Part shown: positions 34,955 through 44,281 of the stretch, piece by piece
Position numbering within the stretch: the first letter of the stretch is position 1
How the letters are laid out: every line of letters begins with the position of its first letter
Origin: DGNJ01 sp002388905
GTDB lineage: Bacteria; Pseudomonadota; Gammaproteobacteria; Pseudomonadales; Porticoccaceae
Length of the DNA stretch: 64,000 bases
Direction: 5' to 3'
Assembly: GCA_036843405.1 (NCBI GenBank)
Contig: DAITSJ010000004.1
Coordinates: 1-64,000 of the forward strand
Made by a program: the position numbers and the translations under genes
The notes under the pieces: generated by a model
Told to the model about the DNA's origin: nothing
The model's database searches: none
Seen by the model: the letters and a program-made list of their open reading frames with translations, nothing else

Positions 34955-37140
34955 CTTCAGCCATCGATCATCCCCTGCACCACCTTTTCTGGCCCGAATC
35001 CGTGGCCGTAATCGGCGCTTCCCCGGATCAAGGCAAGATCCGGGGCCGGTTGCTGGCCTTCCTGGCAGGCAACGGTTACCGGGGCGATATTCTGCCCATC
35101 AACCCCAGCCACGAGTCCATCGACGGCCTGCCGTGCTTTTCCGACATTGGCGCCGCTGTCGAGCACCGGGGCGGTCCCGTCGATGTGGTGCTCATTGCCA
35201 TTCCCGCCCCCATGGTGCTCCCCGAACTGGAGCGCTGTGCCGCCGCCGGCGTGCGCCACGCCGTGATCATCGCCTCGGGGTTTGCCGAGGAGGGGGGCGA
35301 AAGCGCCCGTATCCAGGACGCTATCGCGGAGTTGGCCAGGCGCACCGGCATGCGGATCTGCGGACCCAACGCCGAGGGTTATTACAACGCCATCATTAAT
35401 CTGGCGGCCACCTTCAGTCCCACCCTGGCCGAACGGCCGGACGATTCGCCGCGCCTGAGCGAAGAGCGGGTGGCGATCGTTGCCCAGAGCGGTGGCGTCG
35501 GTTACGCCCTGTTTCAACAGGGCCGGCGCGCGGGGCTGGCTTTCAGCTACGTGGTGACCTCCGGCAACGAGGCGGATATCGATCTGGCGGAGTACGTGGA
35601 ATACATGGTGGCGGACGATTCCACCCGGGTGGTCTTTCTCTACGTCGAGTCCATCCGCGATCCCGACCGTTTTCTCAGGGCCGCACTTTGGGCCCGGGAG
35701 CGCGGCAAGCATATCGTCGCCATCAAGATCGGCCAGTCCGAGTCCGGCAGCCGCGCCGCAGCCTCCCACACGGCGGCGATGGCCGGCTGGAACCAGGCCT
35801 ATGACGCACTCTTCCAGCGCTGCGGCGTATACCAGGCACTGGACCTGGACGAAGCCATCATTATGTGCTGCCTGCTTGTCTCCGGGCCCGTCCCGAGGGG
35901 CAAGCGGGTGGCGGTGGTGAGCGCCTCCGGCGGCGCCGGCGCCTGGGCGGGGGATACCATCGAGCGCCTGGGGGGCAGCGTGCCCCTGTTGTCCGAAGGG
36001 ACCCAGGCCGCCATTCGCGAACATATACCGTCCTACGGGGCACCCGCCAATCCGGTGGACGTCACGGCCCAGGCGTTGCGCACGGGGGGCATGTTGCGCA
36101 TCGTCGACCTGCTCAGCGATTCGGAGGAGGTGGACGCCATCCTTCTCGTTACCTCGCTCACCATCAAGCACTTTTTCTTCGACCGCGACGCATTGCGGCG
36201 CCTGGCTGCCAGCGCCCGGAAACCCTTCTTCTTCTACAGCTTTTCCATTCCCACGGAACTGGCCGTGACGGCCCTTACGGAAGCCGGGGTGGCTGTCACC
36301 ACCAACCTGACCGGGGCCTGTTCCGCACTGCTGAAAATGGCCGGGCCCGCGCCCTCCGGCTACGGGGAGCGGTCGGCTCCACCGCCGTTGCCCGGACCCG
36401 TCAAAAAAGTGCTGGCCGGGAGCGACTCCCTGTTGTGCGAATACGAGGTGAAGCAAATCCTGCAACATTACGGCGTGGTGGCCTCGCGGGAGGAACTGGC
36501 CACCAGTGAGAGCGAAGCCGTCGAGGCCGCTGAAAGGCTGGGCTATCCCCTGGTGATGAAGGTGCAGTCGCCAGAGCTTCCCCACAAGACGGAAATCGGC
36601 GGAGTGCGTCTCGATATCCGGTCCGGGGATCAGGCGCGGGAGGCCTGGTACGACCTGGTGGCCGCGGCCCGCGGCCATTCCGGTGGCGGTGACCTGCGCG
36701 GTATTCTCGTTCAGGGCATGGCGCCCCGGGGCCATGAGATCATTATCGGCACGGTGAGGGATCCGGCCATGGGGCCCATCGTCATGGTGGGTTTCGGCGG
36801 TATCGCCGTGGAGTTGTACCAGGATGTGGTCTACCGCCTGGCGCCGGTGACCGAAGAGGGTGCCCGCGACATGCTGGCCGGCCTGAAATCGGCGGCACTG
36901 CTGGCGGGCTTTCGCGGCCGGCCGGCGGTGGACGTGGGACCCATCGCCCGCCTGGTGGCCACTGTTTCCCGCCTGGCCTGGGAGTTGGCCGCTGAAGTGG
37001 ATGAGGTGGAACTCAATCCGGTTATTGTCCACGCCGATAACTCCGGCCTCACCGTCGCCGATGCCCTGATGCGACGAAGGCAGGGCAAGAACGTTACCGG
37101 ATTAGCGGAACAAAACAGCAGACCGGAGGTGGTTTCGTGA
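34951..37140 (+). CDS. ADP-forming acyl-CoA synthetase-like protein
   Basis: A 729-residue protein. The N-terminal CoA-binding domain starts WPESVAVIGASPDQGKIRG, the middle domain has ICGPNAEGYYN and VAIVAQSGGVGYA and the phosphohistidine-like segment AASHTAAMAG, and the C-terminal ATP-grasp part has GYPLVMKVQSPELPHKTEIGG and DEVELNPVIV. This is the layout of ADP-forming acetate/acyl-CoA synthetases and the related Pat-type fused enzymes, but with no acetyltransferase domain. It forms acyl-CoA from acid, ATP and CoA. ATG 34951 overlaps the ACAD stop (ATGA), and its own TGA overlaps the next GTG. Confidence 0.88.
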   Translation: MTSAIDHPLHHLFWPESVAVIGASPDQGKIRGRLLAFLAGNGYRGDILPINPSHESIDGLPCFSDIGAAVEHRGGPVDVVLIAIPAPMVLPELERCAAAGVRHAVIIASGFAEEGGESARIQDAIAELARRTGMRICGPNAEGYYNAIINLAATFSPTLAERPDDSPRLSEERVAIVAQSGGVGYALFQQGRRAGLAFSYVVTSGNEADIDLAEYVEYMVADDSTRVVFLYVESIRDPDRFLRAALWARERGKHIVAIKIGQSESGSRAAASHTAAMAGWNQAYDALFQRCGVYQALDLDEAIIMCCLLVSGPVPRGKRVAVVSASGGAGAWAGDTIERLGGSVPLLSEGTQAAIREHIPSYGAPANPVDVTAQALRTGGMLRIVDLLSDSEEVDAILLVTSLTIKHFFFDRDALRRLAASARKPFFFYSFSIPTELAVTALTEAGVAVTTNLTGACSALLKMAGPAPSGYGERSAPPPLPGPVKKVLAGSDSLLCEYEVKQILQHYGVVASREELATSESEAVEAAERLGYPLVMKVQSPELPHKTEIGGVRLDIRSGDQAREAWYDLVAAARGHSGGGDLRGILVQGMAPRGHEIIIGTVRDPAMGPIVMVGFGGIAVELYQDVVYRLAPVTEEGARDMLAGLKSAALLAGFRGRPAVDVGPIARLVATVSRLAWELAAEVDEVELNPVIVHADNSGLTVADALMRRRQGKNVTGLAEQNSRPEVVS

Positions 37141-38279
37141 GTTTTGATTTCAAATTGCCTCCCCGTTCGCCGGAACTGGAAAAACTGCGGGGCGAGGTCC
37201 GGGAATTTCTCGCCGACAACGTCGGCCACCTGCCCGCTCCCCAACGGGCCCGCACCTGGCACGGCACCGATGCAGCCTTCAGCCGCAAGGTGGGCGAGCG
37301 GGGCTGGATCGGCATGACCTGGCCCAGGCAGTACGGCGGCGGAGAGCGAAGCGCCCTGGAGCGTTACGTAATGCTGGAGGAAATGCTTGCCGCCGGGGCG
37401 CCGGTGGCCCTGCACTGGACCGGGGACCGGCAGAGCGGCCCCCTGTTACTGCGCCACGGCACCGAGGATCAGCGCCGGTATTTCCTGCCCCGGCTGGCGA
37501 AGGGGGAGGTTTTTTTCTGCATCGGCCTGAGCGAGCCGGATGCCGGCTCCGACCTGGCCAACCTGCGCACCCGGGCCGTCAGGACGGACGGCGGCTGGGT
37601 GGTCAACGGCACCAAGATCTGGACCTCCGGCGCCCATCTCAAGCACTACATGATTATGTTGTGCCGCACCCAGCCACGCCGGGAAGCGGACCGCCATGCC
37701 GGTATGAGCCAGTTCCTGGTGGACCTGAAATCGCCGGGTATCCAGATACGGCCGATTCGCAACATGGCCGGGGACCACTACTTCAACGAAGTGGTGTTCA
37801 CCGACTGTTTCGTCCCCGACGATGGCCTGGTCGGCGTGGAGGGCAACGGCTGGAAGCAGGCCATGGGCGAGCTGGCCCTGGAGCGCAGCGGTCCCGAACG
37901 CTTCCTGACCGCGTCGGTGCTGCTGGAGGAAATGGTGCGCCTGGCGCAAAAGTATCCGTCTCCCCGGGCCCCGGCCGTCATCGGCCGGTTGTCCGCCCAT
38001 CTGGTGACGTTGCGGCGCATGTCATTCGCCGTGGCCAATGCCATGCAGGAGGGCCGGGAGGTGGGGACCGCCGGCTCTTTCGTCAAGGATCTGGGATCGG
38101 TTTTCGAGCAGTCGATTCCCGACCTGGCCCGGGAACTGTTCGATCCGGGCGAGGTGGATGACGAGGATTTCCTCGAGGTGTTCCGCTACGTGATGCTGGC
38201 GTCGCCGTCCTTCTCCATCTATGGCGGCACCCGGGAAATCCTGCGCACCATCATCGGGCGCTCCCTGACGGCGGAGTAA
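37137..38279 (+). CDS. Acyl-CoA dehydrogenase, probable catalytic subunit
   Basis: A 380-residue ACAD with FFCIGLSEPDAGSDLANLRTR, WVVNGTKIWTSGAH and IYGGTREILRTIIG; the Glu of the usual YEGT motif is Gly, as in the other ACADs of the window. GTG 37137 overlaps the previous stop by four bases (GTGA). Together with the ACAD at 33816 it would form the second adjacent ACAD pair, with the ADP-forming synthetase placed between them. Confidence 0.9.
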   Translation: MSFDFKLPPRSPELEKLRGEVREFLADNVGHLPAPQRARTWHGTDAAFSRKVGERGWIGMTWPRQYGGGERSALERYVMLEEMLAAGAPVALHWTGDRQSGPLLLRHGTEDQRRYFLPRLAKGEVFFCIGLSEPDAGSDLANLRTRAVRTDGGWVVNGTKIWTSGAHLKHYMIMLCRTQPRREADRHAGMSQFLVDLKSPGIQIRPIRNMAGDHYFNEVVFTDCFVPDDGLVGVEGNGWKQAMGELALERSGPERFLTASVLLEEMVRLAQKYPSPRAPAVIGRLSAHLVTLRRMSFAVANAMQEGREVGTAGSFVKDLGSVFEQSIPDLARELFDPGEVDDEDFLEVFRYVMLASPSFSIYGGTREILRTIIGRSLTAE

Positions 38280-38304
38280 TCGGAGAATAAAGGAGTCAGC
38301 AGCC

Positions 38305-39144
38305 ATGCTCACTACGCTGGTGGACGGTCTCGGTTTCGCCGAGGGACTGCGGTGGCGCGGGGACAGATTGTGGTTTTCCGACTTCCTGACCCGCAAGGTC
38401 CAGACGACGGATCCCGGCGGCAATCTGGAATGGGTCGGCTTTGTGCCGGGCCAGCCATCGGGACTGGGCTTTGCCCCCGACGGTACGCCGCTGGTGGTGT
38501 CCATGCTGGACCGCCGGCTGCTGGCCGTTGGCCACGAGCAGCTCAGTGTGGTCGCGGACCTGCGGTCCCTGGCCGACTTCCCCTGCAACGACATGCTGGT
38601 GGACGGACATGGCAACGCCTATATCGGCACCTTCACTCACGAACTCTGGTACGAGGCCGCGGCGCCGGCCGCGGCAAGCCCCCTGCTGCTGGTACGACCG
38701 GACGGACAGGTATCGGTGGCCGCGGACGATCTGGCCATGGCCAATGGTATCGCCCTGCTGCCGGGTGGCCGAACCCTGGTAGTGGCGGAAACGGCGGCCC
38801 GCCGGCTGACCGCTTTCGATGTGGCCGGGGACGGTTCCCTCTCGGGGCGGCGGCTGTTCGCCGATCTCGGGGAATATCACCCGGACGGTATCTGCGCCGA
38901 CGCCAATGGCGATATCTGGGTGGGGGGCCTGTACGGCGAGGCGTTTCTGCATGTGCGCGACGGCGGCGCGGTGCTGTGCACCATTCCCACACCCGGGCGC
39001 TGGGCAGTGGCCTGTGCCCTGGGTGGTAGCGACGGCAGGCGCCTGTTCTGCGCCACGGCCACCGTGGACAAGGCCAACGATATGCGTATGGGCCGTTCCC
39101 GTTCGGCCATCGAATTCACCGATGTCGAGACCCCTTCGGTCTAG
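38305..39144 (+). CDS. SMP-30 / gluconolactonase-like hydrolase
   Basis: A 279-residue six-bladed propeller protein. GFAEGLRW gives the metal-binding Glu, CNDMLVDGHGNAYIG and AMANGIAL give the Asn ligands, and HPDGICADANGDIWVGG the Asp. These residues bind Ca or Zn in SMP-30 family lactonases. In this context the enzyme could open a lactone made by a Baeyer-Villiger step, such as one by the LLM enzymes; that is inference. GGAG lies upstream of ATG 38305. Confidence 0.88.
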   Translation: MLTTLVDGLGFAEGLRWRGDRLWFSDFLTRKVQTTDPGGNLEWVGFVPGQPSGLGFAPDGTPLVVSMLDRRLLAVGHEQLSVVADLRSLADFPCNDMLVDGHGNAYIGTFTHELWYEAAAPAAASPLLLVRPDGQVSVAADDLAMANGIALLPGGRTLVVAETAARRLTAFDVAGDGSLSGRRLFADLGEYHPDGICADANGDIWVGGLYGEAFLHVRDGGAVLCTIPTPGRWAVACALGGSDGRRLFCATATVDKANDMRMGRSRSAIEFTDVETPSV

Positions 39145-39155
39145 CGGGGTTTAGC

Positions 39156-40706
39156 ATGCATCCATATCTCCCCTTTTCCCTTGCCGACGACCTGGAACGC
39201 AACGCCCGCTGGCACGGCGATCACCCGGCCTATGTGCAGGGAACCAGACAGGTGAGCCACCGGCAGCTTCTGGAACGGGCCCGGTGCCTGGGCTCGGCGC
39301 TGCACAAGGCGGGGGTGAGAAACCAGGACAGGGTGGGAATCCTTGCCATGAATTCCCTCGAGTTCGGGGAGGTGATTGCCGCCTGCCAGTTTTCCGGTTA
39401 CATCCTGGCCACCGTTAACTTTCGGCTGGCCCCCGCCGAAATCGCCTGGATCGTCAATGACGGTGCCCCGCGGGTTTTGTTTTTCGAGGCCCGTTACCTT
39501 GCCGTTGTCGAACAACTGCGGGAGCAAATGCCCAGCGTGGAGGCTTACATCTGCATCGACGGCGAAGCGGAGTGGGCGACACCCTATGGGGAGTTTATCG
39601 CCGGCGGCGACGCCGAAGGGCCGCCGTGCCGGGCACGGGAGGAGGATGCCTTCTGCCTGATCTATACCAGCGGCACCACCGGTCGGCCCAAGGGGTGTCT
39701 CTGGGGCCAGCGGGAATACCGCCAACTGCTCCAGCTCGATACCTGGTATGCCGGTTTGCAGCAGCCGGACCGCATTCTGATCGTCATGCCCATGTTCCAT
39801 ATCGGCGGCCTGGTCCTGAGCCAGTGTCAGCATCTTGCCGGTGGTACCGCCCACCTGTATCCGGAATTCGATCCGTCGCAGATCATCCGGGGAATCGTAA
39901 CGGAAAAGCTGACGGTGTTGCTCCTGGCGCCCACCATGGTGCAGATGCTTCTGGACGATCCGGCCATCGAAAATGCTGATCTTTCCAGTGTCCGTACTGT
40001 TCTCTATTCCGCGGCGCCAATGCCCCCCACGCTGTTGCGCAAGGCCATTCGGGTATTTGACGGCTGCGATTTCGTCAACCTTTTCGGCCAGACGGAGGTG
40101 GTGCCCGCGGCGCTATCCGCGTTACAACACAATCCCGACGGCACCGAAGTGGAAAGAGCGCGCCTCACCTCCATCGGCCAGCCCTATCCCAATATGGAGA
40201 TCAAAATCATCGACGAGGCCGGCGAGGAGTGCCCGGTGAACGAGCCCGGCGAACTCCTGGCCAGGGGAGTTGCCATGTTCCGCGGCTACTGGAACAACAG
40301 TGTCGCCACGGTGGAGACACTGCGCGATGGCTGGGTGCATACCGGGGATATGGCCCGCGTCGACGAGGATGGCTTTATCTATCTTGTCGACCGCAAAAAG
40401 GACGTGATTATCTCCGGCGGGGAAAATGTCTACTCCCGGGAGGTGGAGGAAGCCATCCTGCAGCACCCGGATGTTTCCGAGTGCGCCGTGATCGGCATTG
40501 CCGACGACAAGTGGGGGGAGGTGGTCTGTGCGCTGGTGGTGACCAGGCCGGGCCGGAGTCTGTCCGAACAGGACATCGTTGGCCACACCCGCGAATTCAT
40601 CGCCAGCTATAAAAAACCGAAAAGGGTGGAGTTTCTCGACCAACTGCCCAAACTGGTGACGGGAAAGGTGGACAAGAAGGCACTCAGGAAACGCTATACA
40701 GGTTGA
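39156..40706 (+). CDS. AMP-forming acyl-CoA ligase
   Basis: A 516-residue ANL ligase and close paralogue of the one at 19408. YTSGTTGRPKG, NLFGQTE, HTGDMARVDEDGFIYLVDRKKD and the C-terminal KLVTGKVDK motif are complete. It is the last gene of the long plus-strand operon and ends in a GC-rich hairpin shared with the convergent crotonase. Having two near-identical ligases in two operons suggests two closely related acid substrates, or one activated under two conditions. Confidence 0.92.
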   Translation: MHPYLPFSLADDLERNARWHGDHPAYVQGTRQVSHRQLLERARCLGSALHKAGVRNQDRVGILAMNSLEFGEVIAACQFSGYILATVNFRLAPAEIAWIVNDGAPRVLFFEARYLAVVEQLREQMPSVEAYICIDGEAEWATPYGEFIAGGDAEGPPCRAREEDAFCLIYTSGTTGRPKGCLWGQREYRQLLQLDTWYAGLQQPDRILIVMPMFHIGGLVLSQCQHLAGGTAHLYPEFDPSQIIRGIVTEKLTVLLLAPTMVQMLLDDPAIENADLSSVRTVLYSAAPMPPTLLRKAIRVFDGCDFVNLFGQTEVVPAALSALQHNPDGTEVERARLTSIGQPYPNMEIKIIDEAGEECPVNEPGELLARGVAMFRGYWNNSVATVETLRDGWVHTGDMARVDEDGFIYLVDRKKDVIISGGENVYSREVEEAILQHPDVSECAVIGIADDKWGEVVCALVVTRPGRSLSEQDIVGHTREFIASYKKPKRVEFLDQLPKLVTGKVDKKALRKRYTG

Positions 40707-40717
40707 TTGGGAGGAAA

Positions 40718-40742
40718 GCCCCGCACAGGGAAAGTGCGGGGC
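40718..40742. terminator. Intergenic hairpin between convergent genes
   Basis: GCCCCGCAC (718-726) pairs perfectly with GTGCGGGGC (734-742) around a 7-base loop. It sits between the ligase stop (40706) and the crotonase stop (40766). On the minus strand a short T run follows, so it is best as terminator for the crotonase, but may act both ways. Confidence 0.7.
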
Positions 40743-40765
40743 GTAACCTGTGTATTCCCGGGGAA

Positions 40766-41563
40766 TTACTTGCCGGTAAAGCTGGGTTTGCGCTTATCCT
40801 TGAACGCGTTGATGGCTTCCTGGTGATCGTCGGTGACACAGCAGGCAATGGTCTCGTAGGACATGCCAATGTCCATCATCGATGCCGCCATCTGGCGCAG
40901 GGGGGTATTGATGGTCGACTTGCTCCAGCGCAGGGACTGGGTGGGCAGGCTGAGCAGGCGGTCGGCGTAGGCGTCCACCTTTTCGTCCAGCTCGTCGGCG
41001 GAAACCACCTCGTTGATCAGGCCCAGTTGCTCGGCTTTCTCGGCGCTGAGCTTTTCACCGGTATACAGGTAGTGCTTGGCTCTTGCGTAGCCCATGAGCA
41101 GGGGCCACATGATCTGGCCGCCATCGCCGGAGATCAGGCCCACGTTGTTGTGGGGATCGCCGAAGCGGGCGTGTTCGGCGGCAAAGATGATGTCGCAGAA
41201 AACGGCCAGGGTGGAGCCGAGGCCGATGGCGTCGCCGTTGACTTTCGCAATCAGGATCTTGTCGCACTCGAGGATGCTGGTAATAAAACGCTTGGCTTCG
41301 CGGGTAGCGCGATACATTTCCGGGGGGTTATCCCGCAGGTACTGCATGTAGTGGATATCACCGCCGGCACTGAACGCCTTGCCCTTGCCGGTGATGACCA
41401 CCACGTCGCTGTCCGGGTCTTCGGTGATGTCGTTAAAGACATGGCTCAGTTCGGTGTGGGCGTCGCCGGCCAGGCTGTTGAGTTTTTCCGGCCTGTCGAT
41501 GGTCATGTAGAGAACGCGCCCGCGGCGGGTGAATTCGAAGCATTTGTACTTGTCGAGGCTCAT
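40766..41563 (-). CDS. Enoyl-CoA hydratase/isomerase (crotonase)
   Basis: A 265-residue crotonase. FSAGGDIHYM and NGDAIGLGSTLAVFCD form the oxyanion hole; the catalytic segment reads FGDPHNNVGLISGDGG, with Asp where standard hydratases have Glu, a variant common in a distinct crotonase branch. It is a single-gene unit, with operator site 6 about 111 bases upstream of its start. The exact reaction (hydratase, isomerase or C-C hydrolase) is open. Confidence 0.9.
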   Translation of the reverse strand: MSLDKYKCFEFTRRGRVLYMTIDRPEKLNSLAGDAHTELSHVFNDITEDPDSDVVVITGKGKAFSAGGDIHYMQYLRDNPPEMYRATREAKRFITSILECDKILIAKVNGDAIGLGSTLAVFCDIIFAAEHARFGDPHNNVGLISGDGGQIMWPLLMGYARAKHYLYTGEKLSAEKAEQLGLINEVVSADELDEKVDAYADRLLSLPTQSLRWSKSTINTPLRQMAASMMDIGMSYETIACCVTDDHQEAINAFKDKRKPSFTGK

Positions 41564-42060
41564 GGGAACTCCCTGAAAGCGAAATTGGACAATCGGTTGA
41601 TGAGCGACGGGATGTGTCTACGCCGGCACTCTTGCCATCCTGCCGATGGGCAAGGGCGGATAATAACTAACATGTAGTCACTTATCAACCGCTCCGTCGC
41701 CCGGTGGGGTGGTTAGGGATGTATTGGCACTAACGGCCAATAACCGCCGTTATGCCCGGTCCTGGCGTGATCGGTGCGTGAACTCCCAACCCTTACTCTT
41801 CGTTCCCCTAACCGGGAGCAGAAAAACTTTTGGGTTCCACGCGAAAATCCGGCGAACAGCCCGAACGCAGAGATCCCTTTTGGTTGGCCTGTTGCCAGCC
41901 CGGATTGTTTTCTCGGGCCAAATGGAACATTAATCCGGGCGAGGTGATTGTTCCGAAGGTGACGACAACACTGCGGCGTAATGACCGTGGGCCATTGCCC
42001 CCCGGACGAAATAGCCTGGTGATTCACAGCGTCACTACCACTGATGATCCGGGTCCTGTT
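41564..42060. other. Intergenic region with operator-like site
   Basis: A 497-base stretch between two minus-strand genes. It holds operator site 6 (41665-41683). The remainder has short open frames in several directions but none with a good ribosome site or a recognisable product, and I see no terminator with a clear T run after the OYE gene. Confidence 0.6.
41665..41683. promoter_or_regulatory. Operator-like palindrome, site 6
   Basis: AACTAAC-ATGTA-GTCACTT: one mismatch in each half. It lies 111 bases upstream of the crotonase start at 41563. Confidence 0.6.
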
Positions 42061-44070
42061 TCAGCACTCCAACTGCCTGGTTTCTGCGGTGCCCGACGCG
42101 CACAACGCCATAACGGCGCTGTGGGCGTTATGCACGGCATCGCCGATGCGTCCGCCCCGCCGGGCATCGCCAATGGTGATATGGGTGATACCCGTGGCCA
42201 TGAGTTCTTCGGCCAATCGTGAATCCGGTTTGCGGCCCTGGGCAATCAGCAGGCGCAGGATGTGCATTTGCTCGGACTCGCCTTCCCGGGTCAGAGTTAC
42301 GATGCCGTCGTCGTTAATACTTTCGATGTGGGTGTTATCCAGAATCCGGATGCGTGGGTTGGCGCGGAGTCTGTCTAGAAGCACCATTCGGTAGATGGTT
42401 TCGGCGGACCTGGCCAGTTTTTTTGCCGGGGAGCGGCTGACGAGTACCACCTGGTATCCTCTCTCGGCGAGATATTCGGCCGTCTCGCAGCCGGTCTCGC
42501 CTCCGCCGTAAATCATTACGGGCAGCGAATCCGGTTCCGGAAACAACACCTGGCTGCCCATCAGGACTTCATAGGCATCCACCACGCGGTCGTTATCGAT
42601 ACCGGCGATGTCGAGCGGGATGGGGCGGGCGCCGTGGGCAAGGAACACGACATGGGGGTGCCGGTCGCGGAGTTCCTCGATGGTAACGGCCTGGCCCAGG
42701 CGGATGTCGATGCCCTGTTCCCGGACCGATCTTTCCAGGTAATCCTGGTACCAGAGGAGCTTTTCCTTGAACGGCGGCGCGGCGGAGGCCACCAGGCCGC
42801 CCCCCAGTTTGTCCCTGGCTTCGTAGAGGCAGGTGTCGAACCCGGCCTGGTTGAGCATCAGCGCCGCGGCCATGCCGCCGGGGCCGCCGCCCACAACCAC
42901 GGCTTTTTTGCCGCGCAGGTTACCGGCGTCGGGAAGGGTGCTCAGTTCCCGGCCCGTCAGGGGGTTTTCGGCACAACCGATACGACCGTGTTCGCCGTCG
43001 CTCATGGTGATGCAGTAGTTGCAGGAAGTGCAGGGGCGAATGTGGTCGGGATCGTCCCGGCGGGCCTTGTTGGCCCAGGCCGGGTCGGCCAGCAGAGGGC
43101 GGCCCAGGGCAATGAGGTCGGTATCGCCCGAAGCGATGGCTTTCTCCGCCGTCGCGGGCCAGCGAATCTGGCCCACGGCAATCACCGGCAGGCCGGTGGC
43201 CTCCCGGATGCGGCGGGCATAGGGCAGGCGCCAGCCCTCGGGCATGGACATGGGTTCGATGATCTTGTCGAAACTGGTAGCCCCCAGACCAATGGAGACG
43301 TGAATGGCGTCGAGGCCGGCGGCGGCGAGTTGCGGGGCAATGCGCGCCATGTCGTCGATGGAAATGCCCTGTTCGGTGAATTCTTCCGCCGACAGCCGGT
43401 AAATGAGGGGGCGGTCGCCGATGGCTGCCTTGACCCGCCGTATCACCCGTGTCGGAAACGCCAGGCGCCGTTGCTCGTCGCCGCCCCAGGCGTCGTCCCG
43501 CTGGTTGAAATAGGGCGTCAGGAAGGTGGTGAGCAGGTAGCCGTGGGCGCCGTGCAATTCGAAGGCGCGATACCCGGCCTGGACGCCGAGTTCGGCGGTC
43601 CTGCCGAAACACTCGATCAGGTGCTCGATCTCGTCGTTGTCCAGAGCGCGGCAGGTAAGGCGGTCGGGGTCCTTCCGGGATGGAATATTGCATGGCCCCA
43701 CGGCGATGCCGTCCTGAACCAGTTCCCGCTTGACCCCGGGGCCACCGTGCTGAAGCTGGAGGCAGGGCACCGCGCCGGCGCTGTCGATGGCCTCCACCAG
43801 GCGTTTGTGCCCGTCCACCTGTTCGGAGGTTTCCAGGCTCAGCTGGCGGTGCTCCGACCGGCCCGATGCCCGGTGTACCGAGCAGAATTCCACGATAATC
43901 ATGCCGGTACCACCGGTGGCGCGGGCCCGGTAAAAGGCCACCAGCTCCGGGGTGACGGAGCCGTCCAGTCCGCCCATATTGGTGGACATCGGGGCCATTA
44001 CGACCCGGTTGGGCAGGGTCAGGTTGCCCAGTTCGAAGGTGCTGAAAAGATGGGGGTAAAGCGTCGACAT
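42061..44070 (-). CDS. OYE-type NADH:flavin oxidoreductase / 2,4-dienoyl-CoA reductase-like
   Basis: A 669-residue protein in three parts: an N-terminal old-yellow-enzyme barrel (LPNRVVMAPMSTNM; HGAHGYLLTTFLTPYFN), a 4Fe-4S motif (CTSCNYC then a Cys 13 residues on), and two nucleotide-binding parts (VVVGGGPGGMAAAL for FAD and YGGGETGCETAEYL for NAD(P)H). This is the FadH and bile-acid BaiCD/BaiH-type layout. The first motif reads CxxCxxC instead of FadH CxxCxxxC. It would reduce an enone or dienoyl-CoA. ATG 44070 matches the family start. Operator site 7 is centred 81 bases upstream. Confidence 0.9.
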   Translation of the reverse strand: MSTLYPHLFSTFELGNLTLPNRVVMAPMSTNMGGLDGSVTPELVAFYRARATGGTGMIIVEFCSVHRASGRSEHRQLSLETSEQVDGHKRLVEAIDSAGAVPCLQLQHGGPGVKRELVQDGIAVGPCNIPSRKDPDRLTCRALDNDEIEHLIECFGRTAELGVQAGYRAFELHGAHGYLLTTFLTPYFNQRDDAWGGDEQRRLAFPTRVIRRVKAAIGDRPLIYRLSAEEFTEQGISIDDMARIAPQLAAAGLDAIHVSIGLGATSFDKIIEPMSMPEGWRLPYARRIREATGLPVIAVGQIRWPATAEKAIASGDTDLIALGRPLLADPAWANKARRDDPDHIRPCTSCNYCITMSDGEHGRIGCAENPLTGRELSTLPDAGNLRGKKAVVVGGGPGGMAAALMLNQAGFDTCLYEARDKLGGGLVASAAPPFKEKLLWYQDYLERSVREQGIDIRLGQAVTIEELRDRHPHVVFLAHGARPIPLDIAGIDNDRVVDAYEVLMGSQVLFPEPDSLPVMIYGGGETGCETAEYLAERGYQVVLVSRSPAKKLARSAETIYRMVLLDRLRANPRIRILDNTHIESINDDGIVTLTREGESEQMHILRLLIAQGRKPDSRLAEELMATGITHITIGDARRGGRIGDAVHNAHSAVMALCASGTAETRQLEC

Positions 44071-44141
44071 GGTGGATTTTTCCGTGGTCTGGCGGGTTCG
44101 TGGTAGGTCGGGCTGCGGTGGCGGGTACCGCAACACCATAA

Positions 44142-44160
44142 AGCTGATAGTGTGTCAGCT
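44142..44160. promoter_or_regulatory. Operator-like palindrome, site 7
   Basis: AGCTGAT-AGTGT-GTCAGCT: perfect right half, one mismatch in the left. It lies on the OYE side of a divergent spacer that also holds site 8. Confidence 0.75.
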
Positions 44161-44224
44161 ATACTATCCGCTGTGAGCCCGGTTGTCGATATGCCAGTGG
44201 AGAGGGAGGTGCCAGGCAATTGCA

Positions 44225-44243
44225 AGCTGACGGTAAGTCAGCT
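44225..44243. promoter_or_regulatory. Operator-like palindrome, site 8
   Basis: AGCTGAC-GGTAA-GTCAGCT is a perfect 7-5-7 palindrome, the best copy in the window. It lies 48 bases upstream of the SDR at 44282. Confidence 0.8.
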
Positions 44244-44281
44244 ATTGTCGCTCTTCTGCTATTTCCATAAGAGAGCCAGTG

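Noticed and set aside
41709..42027. Small open frames on both strands between the crotonase and OYE genes
   Set aside because: No ribosome site, no recognisable motif, and composition unlike neighbouring genes.
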